Positions 1 through 12,245 are shown, numbered from the stretch's first letter. The stretch: 64,000 nt of DNA from Rheum nobile (GCA_027886185.1 WOAB01000530.1:682001-746000); one strand, 5' to 3'. A program made the numbers and translations. The notes: generated by a model not told the origin, from the sequence alone.

Positions 1-1300
1 AAATTTTATTTTTAATCTAATAAGTATTTTGAAAATCCTTATAAAAAAAAAGTTTGCTAAACAAATATGACTTTTGCCATTGTTTTGTCATACTTATCTA
101 CTTAAAAGCTAGCATTAAATGATAAGAAAGCCAACTTTTAAGTAGATATAGATGTACCATTCATACGCATACAGAATGCGTACGCGTATAATAGAATTTT
201 CTAAAAAAAATAAAATGTCAGAAAAGTGAAAAACAGACAACATACTACTAGGCAGTTAGTAGTAGTATGCATACTACTACACTTTGAGTAATAGTATGTT
301 GTTCGTTTCTCAGTTATTCGATAACGGTCGAATTTTCTTTCAACGGTAGAATTTTATCTAGCCATTTAACAATTTTATTTTATTTTATAAAATGAAGCAA
401 GCATACTTCTACACATAGCATAGAAGTATGACTAAACCATGGGCATTTTATCATTTTTTATTTTCTATTAATGGACTAAGCATACTATGCGAATGAGTAT
501 GATTGATCCTTTGAAAATTATAACTATTTTTTAAAATTTTAAATTTACAATTAATGGAATTTCAAAATTTAAAAACTTATACATGTACGTATTTCGTATA
601 TGTATGTTTTAAATTCTTGATGAAAATAATAATTTGTATATGGGTATTTTTATCCGATCAATAATTGAGTATGGATACTTAAAAAGTTATGGGTACAAAT
701 ATCACCCTATAAATTTCCACTTCTTACTGCTTTTAGCAAGTAAAGTACGATCTCAAGTTTTGGCATAGGGATTGATCCTGTAATAGTGAAAACGCAAAGA
801 CTATGTTACATACAGTCTCATGGTATAGCTTTCCGATATAATTGATTTTCGAGTTTTCACTCTTATGGTGGAAAACTGAACTTTGGCCAAAGTCTATCAT
901 CTGATATATTTCTCGCTTGATTTGAGAGATTGGGGTTTCCTGTCCCAGGATTCAAATCCCAGTTTGGTCAATACTCAGAAGTCAGAACCTTTGGTTTCTT
1001 AATGGAGAAAATCAGTTTCATGGCAATTTTCCTTCGGATATCCAAATTCAGCTTCTCAGGTACTGAAACCTAGTTTTTGACCTCAAATTACAGTCAATTT
1101 GGTAGTGTACAACTTATCATAATACCACCTAAATATGGTTTCTGGTTTTTTTTTATGAGTCTAGATTTGGGCTCTAGTGGTCCAAGCTTTCATCTGTGGC
1201 CAGTTTTGTGTTCAAAACCTTCAAAATTATGTTGTTGAGAATTGGAGTTCAGACTTGCAATACTAAATTTTCCGTATTAACCGCTGATTTTTTTTCTTCA
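1..1300. other. AT-rich intergenic DNA with small hairpins
   Basis: I see no gene here. The stretch has several short inverted repeats built on the words CATACT and AGTATG, for example a perfect 10-bp stem around 400-430 and a longer palindrome around 239-302. This could be a decayed MITE, but I find no clear ends or target duplication. Confidence 0.4.
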
Positions 1301-1735
1301 TTTGTGGTATAAACGTAGCACAATAGTCCCCACATCATCTTCAGACACAATATGCAAAGCAAACATCCAAACTAACCAAGGAGGCAATTGATGGCAGAGG
1401 AAGAATCCAGATGCCTGGTTTACATTCATATTAAAAAACTTGAAAACAAAAACCTTAATTTTCTTTTTCTGTGGGTTGCAAAGCTCAAACAAGATGCAGC
1501 CCCAGAACTACAGGCTGGAAGCCTGGCAACAACTACAACACACAGCACAACCGTCCAACCTTATTTAATCCCATTGGTCTTCAACAAAGACTCAACATTT
1601 CATTCCATCCAAACATTTCAAAATCCAAGACGACTCAGAAAAACATAACAGAAACTAGGAGCCTAAAGCATATTGAAGTATACGATGGATGATCATTGGA
1701 AAAAATATCCCGTTGCTTGAATCCTATGCATCATT

Positions 1736-4228
1736 CTAGTACCTGTACTGAGCGGGCTTGTAAGGACCCTCAGCAGGCACGCTAATGTAGTCAGCCTGAT
1801 CCTTGGTGAGCTTGGTGAGCCTAGCACCAAGCTTTCCAAGGTGGAGAGCAGCAACCTTCTCATCAAGGTGCTTGGGCAAGACGTACACCTCCTTCTTGTA
1901 CTTGCCAGTTGCCTTCTCCTTCCAGAGCTCGAGTTGGGCAATCACCTGGTTGGTGAAGGAGCAAGACATGACAAAGCTAGGGTGTCCAGTGGCACAACCC
2001 AAGTTCATGAGGCGGCCCTCAGCCAAGATAATGACACCCTTGTTGGTGTCTGGGAAGACAAACCTGTCGGTTTGTGGCTTGATGGTGATTCTCTTGACAC
2101 CCGGGTAGTTCTCAAGCCCTTGCATGTCAATTTCATTGTCAAAGTGGCCAATGTTGCAGACGATGGCGTTGTTCTTCATCTTCCTCATGTGGTCAAGCAT
2201 GATGATGTCCTTGTTACCGGTGGTGGTAACAAAGATGTCGGCCTCAGCAACCACGTCTTCCAAGGTGAGGACTTGGTATCCCTCCATGAGGGCCTGGAGA
2301 GCACAGATTGGGTCAATCTCAGTCACGATCACACGGGCACCACCAGCCTTCAAGGCAGCAGCACAGCCCTTGCCGACATCTCCATAACCACACACAACAC
2401 CGACTTTGCCAGCAATCATGACATCGGTGGCTCTCATCAGACCATCAGGGAGAGAGTGGCGGCACCCATACAAGTTGTCAAACTAAAACACAGAAAAAAA
2501 AGAGAGCAAATATTAGGTGATCATCCAAGGTCCCAAGAAGCATGACTAATATACTAATAATCTAATCTAAGCCATCCATGTTAGGGGAGCAAGACTATTA
2601 CAAATCCATTTCTGTCTTTGATGGAATTATAAACAAACAATGCTTAATTTAATCTTCTAAACATGCTGTACAGAAGTATTTTGAATACCATAGCAAGTTA
2701 AAATAATCTCTTGCAGTGGCTACAAATCAAAACTCTATATATACAAGACTTTGCATACCTTGCTCTTGGTGACAGAGTCATTGACATTGATTGCGGGGAA
2801 CAACAAGCTCCCGTTAGCTTGCATCTGGTAAAGCCTCTTGACACCAGTGGTGGTCTCCTCAGAGACACCCACAATTCTATCCTTCATCTTGTGGTACTTC
2901 ATGGGATCAGCCTTCAATCCATCCTTGATGATTGTCAGCACAATCTGGAACTCAGCATTATCGGTGGAGCTTGGGTCTGGGAGCTTGCCAGACTTGGCAT
3001 ACTCTTCCTCAGCCTTCACACCCTCGTGGATCAAGAGAGTAGTATCACCACCATCGTCCACAATCAGGTCAGGGCCACCACCAGGACCCCAGTCCAATGC
3101 CCTCTCTGTGCACCACCAGTACTCCTGGAGGGTCTCTCCCTTCCAGGCAAAGACAGCGGCGCTGTCCCTAGCAATGGCAGCGGCAGCATGGTCCTACAGA
3201 GTCGCTATAAATTAGTCCCATTGTAGATTATGAAACAAGCACTGTGACTGCAAACCTAGATCTAATTTTTCACCAAACAGAGTGGATGCAGCAACACTGC
3301 ATTGATAATAATATCTAGCATGTACACCATCAAATGACTATAATGCTCAATTATGGCGAGATCTGGCACTTAAATAGTAGAGTTAACAAAGATCTTAAGA
3401 ATCATTAATGCTGAAAATTTAACGAATCCACCATGTTTACGTCATTGATTAATATATTCAAGCGCTAAAATCAATCATGCTGGATTAACGATGAGATCTG
3501 AAAAATCAACATATCCACCAAATCTTACGTCATTGATTCATAGATTTAAGCGCTTGGATCAATTATGCTGGATTTACAAAGATACTGAAAATCAACACAT
3601 CCACCAAATTTTACGCCATTGATTCATAAGTTTTAGCGCATGCATCAATTATGCTGGATTCACAAAGATACTGAAAATCAACGTATCCACCAAATTTTAC
3701 GTCACTGATTGCTAGATTTACATCAATTATGCTGGATTCACGAAGAAATCTGTAGATTTACGTTTTCATTTTTACGGATCAAAGAGCAAACAACAATCCA
3801 CCAAACATAGTGTCGTCTATCGGATTTAAGCGCTTACAACAACAATTAAATAGAAAAGTACAGCAATCGATCAATGTTATACTGTAAATTCAATGAAAGA
3901 TCATATCCGATCGTATCTAGGTTACGGAAGACGAAAGGAGGAGAAAAGGTACCTGAGTGGAGAAGATGTTGCAAGAGCACCATCGGACCTCAGCGCCGAG
4001 GGCGGTGAGAGTCTCGATGAGAACGGCGGTCTGGATGGTCATGTGAAGGGATCCGGTGATCCTAGCGCCCTTGAATGGCTGTGAGGGGCCGAATTCAGTG
4101 CGAGAAGACATGAGACCGGGCATCTCGACCTCGGCGAGCTCGATCTCGAGCCGCCCAAAGTCCGCCAAGGACATGTCCTTGATCTTGTACTCCCGACCGG
4201 AGCTCGTCTTCTCCACGGTGAGCGACAT
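1736..4228 (-). CDS. SAHH: adenosylhomocysteinase (S-adenosyl-L-homocysteine hydrolase), 3 exons
   Basis: Cytosolic NAD-dependent enzyme that splits S-adenosylhomocysteine into adenosine and homocysteine, relieving product inhibition of methyltransferases in the activated methyl cycle. Exons on the minus strand are 4228-3953, 3193-2759 and 2482-1736, each joined at GT-AG sites in frame (276, 435 and 747 nt), giving 485 aa, the length I recall for Arabidopsis SAHH1. The start MSLTVEKTSSGREYKIKDM matches the family N-terminus. Exon 2 encodes the GPGGGPDLIVDDGGD stretch, and exon 3 the Rossmann loop GYGDVG (residues 269-274). The protein ends in KPAQYRY, the typical C-terminus. No frame damage is seen. 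The gene stands alone, and its promoter faces the distant SHMT gene. Identity is very secure; the splice sites are inferred from consensus and from family alignment by memory. Confidence 0.97.
3194..3952 (-). other. SAHH intron 1 with a roughly 95-bp tandem repeat
   Basis: GT-AG intron of 759 bp. Between about 3395 and 3760 a unit of about 95 bp recurs about four times. Each unit has the words ATCCACCAAAT, ACGTCATTGATT and CAATTATGCTGGATT. It is a minisatellite-like block in a first intron, where plant genes often carry expression-enhancing sequence. Any regulatory role is speculation. Confidence 0.65.
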
Positions 4229-4480
4229 GGTTTTTTAGATCTCAGATCTGGGAGAAAATGGAGCGAGTGAAACGGAGAGAGATATTCTTGTCTCTCGATG
4301 CGTACGATTGATATGAAGGAGAAGGGCGAGGGAATTAGTGGGGAAGTGAGGTGGTTTAAATAGGATCGAGTGATCAAATGGACGGTGCAGATTTCATCTT
4401 CGGAATGAAGGCTGAAAATGAACGGACGGATTGACGGGTTCTTGGCGGTGAATGAGTGATTGCCAAATTTCCGTCGGTTG
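4229..4480 (-). promoter_or_regulatory. SAHH promoter and 5' UTR region
   Basis: On the minus strand a TATA-like TATTTAAAC lies near 4352-4362, about 130 bp upstream of the SAHH start codon. It is followed by a pyrimidine-rich leader. This is consistent with a core promoter; the transcription start is not determined. Confidence 0.45.
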
Positions 4481-5096
4481 GTTGGTGGATTTGTGGTAAA
4501 CGGGTTGCTCCTGTCCCGGATTATTCAGGGTCGGATTCGGATCCGATCAAGGGCAATTTTCATTACATAGAAAACATTCACCAAATTACAATCTTCCTTT
4601 ATCAAAATAAGTATTACATACAATTTATGTATCATCTATTAACAGATTATGTAACTTAGTTTTGAAATTAATATATATACTTTGTATAATGTTTAATCCA
4701 CCAAAACAAAACAATGAAACACAATAGATCATCCCGATCATCCCACTTCGTTTATAAGAAAGATAAATGATCTATTTAGCGAGTTATCACGTGATTAAGA
4801 GTTTGTTTGACACAATATTCATACAGATTTTTTTGACAAACAATATTTTTTATCTACTTCACACGCTTTTCATATCACTCAAAAATTTAAAACTATTTTT
4901 GACAAAAAAAATATTTTTTAAGTGAAAACATCTTTATAAAAACACCCGTCAAATGAACCCTAATATTTTTTTAGGTGCAAAATTTCCCAAGTCAACGAAA
5001 GTCATGGATAATAGACAGAGTCATATAAATGTATTTAATAGTTTCATAAAATTGTGAATTTTTTTATAATGGAGTTCATGAATTGTTGGTAGCTTA

Positions 5097-5508
5097 GGCT
5101 TCGTCGGCAAACACGAGCTTATTCAACCTGAAACTGAAGCTGAGATGATTTGGTAACTGAAGATGATTTGAAGATGAAATGTGTAGCTAAAATCGAAGAT
5201 GATTTGATAACTGATATTTTTAAATAAATTTGTTATGTGTTCGGTAAATTGAAGCTTATTTAGGGGTATTTTATGGAGACTATAACTAGCTGATAATGTC
5301 TATAAGTTCACCTCCAACATTATTTTTATAACTTAAAATCAACTCAAATAAGCTCATATTTTAGTGAAAAATCAACTCAAATAAACTCATATTTTAGTTT
5401 ATGGTTCCATTTAAACTTGATCTTAAAAAAATATATTCGATTATAAATAAAGCTTAATTTTTATATAAATTTCAAATAAATTCCATTTAAGGATTTTTGA
5501 ACAAAGCC
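5097..5508. mobile_element. Tourist-like (PIF/Harbinger) MITE
   Basis: Imperfect terminal inverted repeats GGCTTCGTCGGCAAA (left) and GGCTTTGTTCAAAAA (right, reverse complement) are flanked by the trinucleotide TTA at 5094-5096 and 5509-5511, the target duplication typical of PIF/Harbinger MITEs. Inside, a 32-bp segment beginning AAATCAACTCAAATAA is repeated around 5333-5398. There is no coding capacity. Confidence 0.65.
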
Positions 5509-5863
5509 TTATTTATTCTGTAGCCAATAGGTATACTTATAAGTTAGTACGGAATATAAGATAAGAAGTCCCTTTATGAATACTTTGCTTAGGACTCGAC
5601 TAATTTATTAATAAGAGTCTCGTATTAGCACACGTCATTCTTCTTGAATAAAGATATTATATACTCCGTATTACATGGTGAGTTGGAGGGAAACTTTAGA
5701 AGTGTGACAACATGTTAACGACAGCGTTTCGTTATGTGAAGCAAAAACAAATAAAAAATAAAAAGATTGTAGGTAAGTTTGTAAAAGTATACAAGTGTAG
5801 TTGGTGTTGGTGAGATCTTGGCCCACACAGTCATCCTTGTGAATTGCGATTCAGATCTGCTAC

Positions 5864-7462
5864 GACCATCATTTTTTTTTTTTTTTATTTGATAAGGTAA
5901 GAATTCGAAATATCAGACATGTCTGATAAATCGATAGACCGAGAAAAACTCGGTAGTCGGACAGACCGATATGAAGAACAACCGAATACAACAAACGGGT
6001 CAAAAGAGAAGCAAAAAACGGAACAAGGCTTCAAGACAACCTGGAGATGGTAGAGTATGACTTAACATGGATTAGAACGAACAAACCTAACAAGTGTCGC
6101 GCCGCCGGAGAACAATCAACATGACATTCAAAAGGAGATGCGATGAGAACCCTGGGCAAATCTCCGACATAGGGAGACCACATGAACCGCACAACCACGC
6201 TTACGACCTCAACCAGAACATCCAACTCGACCCAAACACCAAGAAAAAGCCCTAATCCAAGAGAATGCTTCTCAAAGAGTCTTGCAATCACAGATACAAA
6301 GATAGTTCAAAGAGCTTCGGTTCATCTAAATTGTTCTTGGATAAGTTGTTCACTTAAGATCTGATAGTCCAAAAAGTACACAAAAATATATAAAAACTAC
6401 AGTTGTTCAACAAATTATTCTGATTTCATATGTTTTTGGGTAGAGATTCATTCTAAATGCTGGAAAATTTTGAAATCATCAGATCATTGATAAATGATTA
6501 TGGGTCTTTGATTTGGATCTGGTAGTTCAAAGGAGCATTTTTTTACCAAAAAAATCCCAAGAAAGATTGTTCAAACAAGATTCCTCAGCCAGTAACTTTT
6601 TCATGATTTTAAACAAAAATTTCTAGCTTTGCTCATCATAATTGTTCTTAGAGCACTTGTTCAATATATACTTGGATCTGGAGGTCCAAAAATTTCATAA
6701 AAAACAATTGTTCAAAAAAAGAAAAAAAGAAAGAAAAGAAGCTAGGGATCTGAAAACTGGATCTGGTCATCTCCATCCATCTCCAACTCCTCCTCCCGCC
6801 AGAGCACGGACAGCAACGACCTTGGGGGCGCACGAAACGCGGAGGAGAGGCGAGATCTGGAGTAGACGTGGTGGCCAGAGAAAGCGACGAAAGTACAACT
6901 CCAACCCGTCTAGCTTGTCGTCCACACCAGAGGTCTGCTCAGGTGGTCGGAGTGGATGTGCTCGGTGGTCGATGAGGCCAAGCTTAGATGTGAGCGAAGA
7001 AGGAGAGGGTGAGAAAGGAGGAAGGTGGGTGACTGGGTGGAGAAGGTGGCGGGTGGGTGAAGTTTTGGGTTTATTTTTCAAGGGAGCGTTTTTCAGTTTG
7101 TCGGGGTTCGGAAATTTTCGAGCTGGGTGAAGTTTTGGGTGAGAGGTGGGCGGTGTTGTCCGGGCCACGAGGCGGTTCAACAGAAGAGGCAAGTGGGGCA
7201 TTGGTTGGGTATGTCGGTGGTGGTGGTCCGTCGAATCTAGGCAGCAGCGGGGCAGTGGTGGCTCGCGGGCAGTGGAGGATCTGGGCATCGCCGGTGGTTG
7301 TGCGACATGGTGCGAGCGCGAGCTGGTGCGGCTCGGTTCGTGTTGGGGTCGGTGGGTCCCTGGTGTTGGCGATCGCCGACGGGGTCGGTGGTGGTGTGAG
7401 GTGAGATTGAGATGGTGAGATGGGTAAAAGGTTTGGGATGGGGGTTGAGTGGTTGACCATCA
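5864..7462 (-). mobile_element. non-LTR retroelement with poly-A tail, coding part missing
   Basis: A T-tract at 5872-5887 (a poly-A tail on the minus strand), followed by sequence typical of plant LINE 3' ends, marks the 3' end. The 8-bp word GACCATCA stands at 5864-5871 and again at 7455-7462 and is probably the target duplication. The body lacks recognisable reverse transcriptase. Its 5' part (6780-7450) is GC-rich, with long proline-rich readings on the minus strand that look like untranslated leader rather than a gene. It may be an internally deleted LINE. The short duplication leaves some doubt. Confidence 0.5.
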
Positions 7463-7540
7463 CATATTCTGACATTCACACGCGTTCTTTGTTTATTTTG
7501 TCCATCTTTTTTTTTTGATGAGGAAAGAATTAGACGGGAC

Positions 7541-9364
7541 CTAGCAGTGGTGCAAGGTCCGGCCTAGAGCATCCTGACGGATGAGAACACAGAGTTCTGG
7601 ATTTGAATTCAAGGCAAATCTGGAGGGTGAAAAGCTGAGTTTAGCGATATGATCAGCGGATCGGTTCACCTCCCTAAAAACATGCCTGATAAGGACTTCC
7701 TGAAAAGAACGGAGATCGATAAGAATATCAGCGATGACCATTTCAATTTCCCAAGAGTAAGTCCAAATGCCTAAAAGTGAGTTAATAAGGCATAGATTAT
7801 CTCATTCGATTTCAATCTTGTTAAGGTTAAGGGATATGGATTTTTTGATAATGTTTTTTAAAGCCATGGTTTCCGCCATAAGAATGGAGAGGCATCCATA
7901 TTGTTGGTTGGCCATAGAGATTGGTTCGGCAATGTCGTTTCTGATGATAAATCTGGTACCTGTTTTACCATTAGGTATTTTGGTACCATCAAAGTTAATT
8001 TTATAGAAACCTGATCGCGGTTTATCCCATTTAATATTTTTGATTTTTTGTCTTAGCGCAGGGTTGGTCTTTGGTGGTTTATGATCGTCTGTATCTAGGT
8101 GTTTGGTTTTGTTCCAATTTAGAATAAGGGTTCTGATGTATAAAGAAAGATCTTTTATTCTGTCTGGATTTTGTGTTTGGAAAATTATTTGGTTTATGTT
8201 GATCCAGGATGCCCACCAAATGGTGGCGAGGCAGACCCAATCACTTTTAGAGAGTGATGACTGAAGTTCCCGGATAAGTTGTAGTGGTTTTTTGTTATTG
8301 GTATCTAACCTTTTAATGAGATTTTCAATTGGATGGCTGAAGTTTTTGATTTGCTTTAGTGTGTTGGGGCATTTGAAGAGGAAGTGGTTTAAATCTTCAT
8401 ATGGGTTATTGCAGGAGTCGCATGCTAGGGGAACCGTAATATTTTTCTGTGCGAGTCTATCTTTGGTGGGAAGGCCATCATGACAAATCTTCCATAAAAA
8501 GTTCTTCACTTTTGGGTAAGTATCGAGTTTCCATAACCACGAGAGGTCATTGGTTGAGAGATTAGTTTGTTTAGTAATGAGTTCAAAAGCTGTTTTAGTG
8601 GAAAACCAACCATTTTTATTGGGAGCCCAATACAGACGGTCAGGGATATTGTTGTGTGGAATTTGGATATTATTGATAGAATCAACGGCCTCATCACTAA
8701 GCACATCTTTCAGTTTAGCGACATTCCATTCCTTATTAGTGATAAACTCACTGACTTTGGTTTCGGGAGTAATGTTGGTATGCGGGCGGATATAATCTTT
8801 GAGTAAAAGATTGGGAGTCCAAGGATCTTCCCAAAAGTTAATCGAGCATCCATCTCCAACAAGCCAATGTAATCCAGCTTTGAACTCATTGCGAAGTTTA
8901 AGGAGATGTCCCCATTGCCAAGAGTGGTTGGTTTTCCTAGTATAGTTAAGAATATTAGTGTTTTTGAGATATTTTTCATTTATGATTCTGACCCATATGT
9001 TGTATGGTTCAGCAATGATTTTCCAGATGAGTTTCATTTGGAGAGCTTTATTCATGTCTTCTGTCTTTCGGATTCCAATCCCTCCATTTGCTTTATTTTT
9101 GCAGATTTTGTCCCAGCCTATTAGGGGTTTGTAAGTTTGTTCCTTGTTCCATAAGAAGTTTCTATTAACTCTATCAAGCTTCTGATGTAGGGATACTGGT
9201 AACATAAAACATTGCATAATGTAGTTTGGTTTGGCAGCCAAGTTTGCTTTAATGAGGGTTGCTCTTCCTTCAAGGGACAGGGAGCTAGCTTTCCATTTTG
9301 ATAATTGTGAAGTTGTAGAGTCAATGGTATCATGGAAATTATTTTGGTTAACTTTCCCGTTGAT
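7541..9364 (-). pseudogene. LINE ORF2 C-terminal part: RT thumb, zf-RVT zinc finger, RNase H
   Basis: The reading resumes right of the solo LTR junction with INGKVNQNNFHDTIDS and continues through the RT thumb region. It then passes the zf-RVT signature CDSCNNPYEDLNHFLFKC and an RNase H-like domain starting INFDGTKIPNGKTG. An in-frame TGA at 7802-7804 interrupts the RNase H after NKIEIE; the same frame then continues to a RNase H tail containing HVFREVNRSADHIAKL (7541-7741). The layout matches plant L1-type LINEs. It is not functional. Confidence 0.85.
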
Positions 9365-9619
9365 AATAGTGTAATACCCCTCATTTTTAGTAAGGGTATT
9401 TGGGGAATTTTCCAACCCTCGTTGGGAAAGCAAGACTCGTTTGGCAAAGTTCGGAATTTTCTGTAATGTGTTTGATCTCTGTAGTAGTTCCCTGAGCCTT
9501 GGAATATTCATTAGAGGTATTTTGGAAGCTTAGAATATTTGTTTGGGTACAAATATGTATTATCCGGGGTTTAAACCCATGCCAAGCCTTTTCCCGGGCA
9601 AAAGACGTGGAAACGCCTT

Positions 9620-9724
9620 TTCCGCGACCGCGGCAGAAGTTCCGCGACAGCGGAATAATGGCTCTCAGAAGAGCTGGGCACATGAATATTCCGCGACCGT
9701 GGAAATGGTTCCGCGACCGCGGAA
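9620..9724 (+). promoter_or_regulatory. four GC-rich palindromes upstream of the solo-LTR TATA box
   Basis: Four copies of the near-palindrome TTCCGCGACCGCGGAA lie at 9620-9635, 9640-9655, 9689-9704 and 9709-9724. They form two pairs, and in each pair the copies start exactly 20 bp apart. They sit 107-211 bp before the TATA box, where enhancer sites of an LTR would be expected. Confidence 0.6.
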
Positions 9725-10444
9725 AACTCCAACACGCCAACGTCGCGTCGTCTTCAGAGCTCGTCGTCCGTGCCGCCGTTGATCTCCTGCTCCATCGTTG
9801 ATCTTGTCGGGGCTGGGCTTCTCCTTGGGCTATAAATTGGGGTCGATTTGGAGGGTTAGGAGCACCCAAATCTGATAAATCTCCCTCTCTCCCTCTCGAT
9901 TTTCTTGCTCGTCGGAATTTTCGATCGTCGCCGGAGCCTTCACCGGGAGTTGAAGCAGCCTCGGGGTGGTGCATGGAGGCGCAAGGTGGCCAGGAGTCGA
10001 AGCCCCCTCGAATCGAGCCCCAAGGAGTCGTCGCCGGAATCTGTAATCCGATTTCCGTTCCCGTTCCAGACCCAGAAACCCGTCGTAGCTCAATCGTTCG
10101 TCTAGACTAAGGAAAGTGGCGGTTCGCTCTTGCTTAATCATTCCATATTCTATTAATTATCAATTGCTTTTAATTGTTAATTAAATCGGAGTGAACTGTT
10201 GTTTTCGTTTGGGAACATATTTTATAAATGACGTGATTAAAATATGATATTATAATAGGTTGTATATATTGCTAGAAACAACGCTATTATACTTGTTAAT
10301 GACCGTAATGGTTTTGTTGTGGATTTAAATGTGAACTTTAATGCTAGATTAGCACGAGTATTCGTAGGAACGATAATTCCTTATGAGGATTAGTCGTTTC
10401 TTTATAACTCAGTATTAGTGGAACCAGTCTCTAAATGCTTTCCA

Positions 10445-10548
10445 GATCGTAAACTTTTGTAGTCACTCGAGATCGTAAACTTTCGTAGTCACTCGAGATC
10501 ATAAACTTTCGTAGTCACTCGAGATCGTAAACTTTTGTAGTTACTCGA
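10445..10548 (+). repeat. 26-bp tandem repeat, four copies, inside the solo LTR
   Basis: The unit GATCGTAAACTTTYGTAGTC plus ACTCGA is repeated head to tail from 10445, 10471, 10497 and 10523 with few changes. It lies downstream of the LTR TATA box. Confidence 0.85.
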
Positions 10549-11470
10549 TATATTTATATGATAAAAGCTTATAACGTAAATGTGCATTTTGGAATTAAAT
10601 AAGATAAGTGTGATTATGCACATAATTAATATACCCTCGGGCGAGGAGTACAACTTGGAAACTCGCCTAGACTTCGATTAGAGTAAGTCCTCCTTCCAAA
10701 TTTGAATTTGCATTACGCGGTGAGGTTGGTCGTGGACCCAAATGGTCAAGTCTTTTTAAACGCTTGTGTGAAATTATAACGTTCCCAAACATTTGTCATA
10801 CTTTCCCGTAAGACTCAATCTTTTGGAGTCTTCTCTTCATATGTTTCCCATAAGGCTCATTTATTTTAGTGCTTGTCTAAACTTTAATCATTCCGTGAAA
10901 GTTTCGGGTTATATATCGTTCCTTCGGTTGTTATTCGAGGGACAATGATAGTAAACGGTTACGATCACTAGAACCATCTGTTTTCACCCTTGCATAGTCT
11001 TTCATTAGACTAACCAACCGGATTTTATTCCTTGCATGGTTGGCTGGTGTCATCCGTCCTATACGGCACATCAGTGGTTGGTTCCCGAGGACTCGAAGTA
11101 AACAAATTGAAGAAGAGACTTGCAGTCGCAGATTTAAGTGTCGGTATTTCAAGATTGTTAAGTATTACTTTAATATGTATTTTTATAACCTAGTCATGTA
11201 TTAGGTTTATTCTTAAAGTCTTCCGCTGTGTAATTTATAAGTTTTCCGCTGTGATTTCACTCTGTTGTAAAACACTCCTATCGTATTGGGAGAAATCTGT
11301 TAATAAAAGTATTGAGGTTTATATGAAAATGTCTTCCGCTGTTTAATCCTTCATTGTTTAACATGTTTATTTAAGATTAATTATTCCGATTAAAGCCTTG
11401 GGTGACTTCAAACGGTAACGTCTGAGGTCACTGGCGTGTGACACTACCGGTATAAATCGGGGGTGTTACA

Positions 11471-12245
11471 AATAGGGCATCCTAGGTATTTGTCCAAAGA
11501 CACAGAACTAGGTATATTCAGGATAGATTGGATAAGAATCTTGGTATTAGATGGAGTATTGGGTGTTGTTTGGAAAGCAAATTTTTGGTAGTTAACACGT
11601 TGTCCTGATACAGAACAATAGTCTTCGATTATTGCCTTAACTTTTTGGCAAGATGTTTGATTTGCTTTAGCAAAGATGAGAATGTCATATGCGAAAGCTA
11701 GGAAAGGGATATTTGATCCTGATCGGTTTATCTTAAACCCTAGTTGTTTGGTATTAATGTTTGCTTCTTGTTGAAGTTTTATAGCAAGTACTTCAGCTCC
11801 GAGTATGAACAGAAAGGGAGATAGAGGGTCACCCTGACGAAGCCCCCTCTTTGGATAAAAAATGTCAGTTGGACCATTATTAACTAGAACAGAGAATGAG
11901 ACAGTTTGAATGCATTCTTTGATCCAAGAGATGAATGTTGGTGAAAAGCCAAAGTTGTTCAGTACATTTAAAATGAATTCCCATTCAATTTTTTCATAAG
12001 CTTTTTCCATATCGAGTTTGATAGCAATCCATCCTTCTTTACCCTTTTTAGCTCGGAAACTATGAAAAATTTCATGGGCTATAAGTATATTATCTTGGAT
12101 GGCTCGGTCAGCTATGAAGGCCCCTTGTAGGGGGTGAATGAGTTTGTTTAAAATAGGTTTTAGCCTTTCTGTTAGAATTTTAGAAATGACCTTATAGATG
12201 GTTGAGCAAAGGCTTATTGGTCGGTAGTGGTTTGTTGAGTTGGAT
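11471..12245 (-). pseudogene. LINE ORF2 reverse transcriptase core
   Basis: The minus-strand reading runs from NHYRPISLCSTIYKVI through the first catalytic block (KLDMEKAYEKIEWEF) and RQGDPLSPFLF to DKYLGCPI at the solo LTR junction. The second catalytic block should read FADD or YADD but reads FAYDILIF, so one of the two metal-binding aspartates is tyrosine. A small frameshift near 12235-12250 separates this part from the upstream KSPGPDGM segment (about 12380). The element can no longer make active RT. Confidence 0.88.

Larger units (their letters stand above)
9370..11470 (+). mobile_element. solo LTR (2.1 kb) nested in the LINE
   Basis: The block starts TGTAATACCCC and ends GGGGTGTTACA, so it has the TG...CA ends and an 11-bp near-perfect terminal inversion. 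A 5-bp target duplication AATAG stands at 9365-9369 and 11471-11475. A TATA box (TATAAATTGG, 9831-9840) followed by a pyrimidine-rich start region sets the promoter direction as plus, antisense to the LINE. No second LTR or internal domain exists, as expected after LTR-LTR recombination. The family is unsure; Ty3-type LTRs often begin TGTAACACCC. The alternative, a non-autonomous DNA transposon, is less likely given the 5-bp duplication and internal promoter. Confidence 0.83.

Noticed and set aside
239..302. Palindrome as a miRNA precursor
   Set aside because: The stem is short and built of simple CATACT words that recur nearby; no evidence of a mature arm.
1841..2545. 234-codon plus-strand reading opposite SAHH
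   Set aside because: It is the antisense shadow of SAHH exon 3; its composition follows the codons of the real gene and no family is recognised.
6642..7475. Several overlapping 100-170-codon readings in GC-rich DNA on both strands
   Set aside because: They overlap each other in all frames, have skewed Pro/Arg/Gly content and no domain; best explained as GC-rich leader of a retroelement.
9387..9974. 195-codon minus-strand reading in the solo LTR
   Set aside because: Lies across the LTR promoter and joins LTR sequence with no known domain; low-complexity Arg/Ser/Glu content suggests chance.
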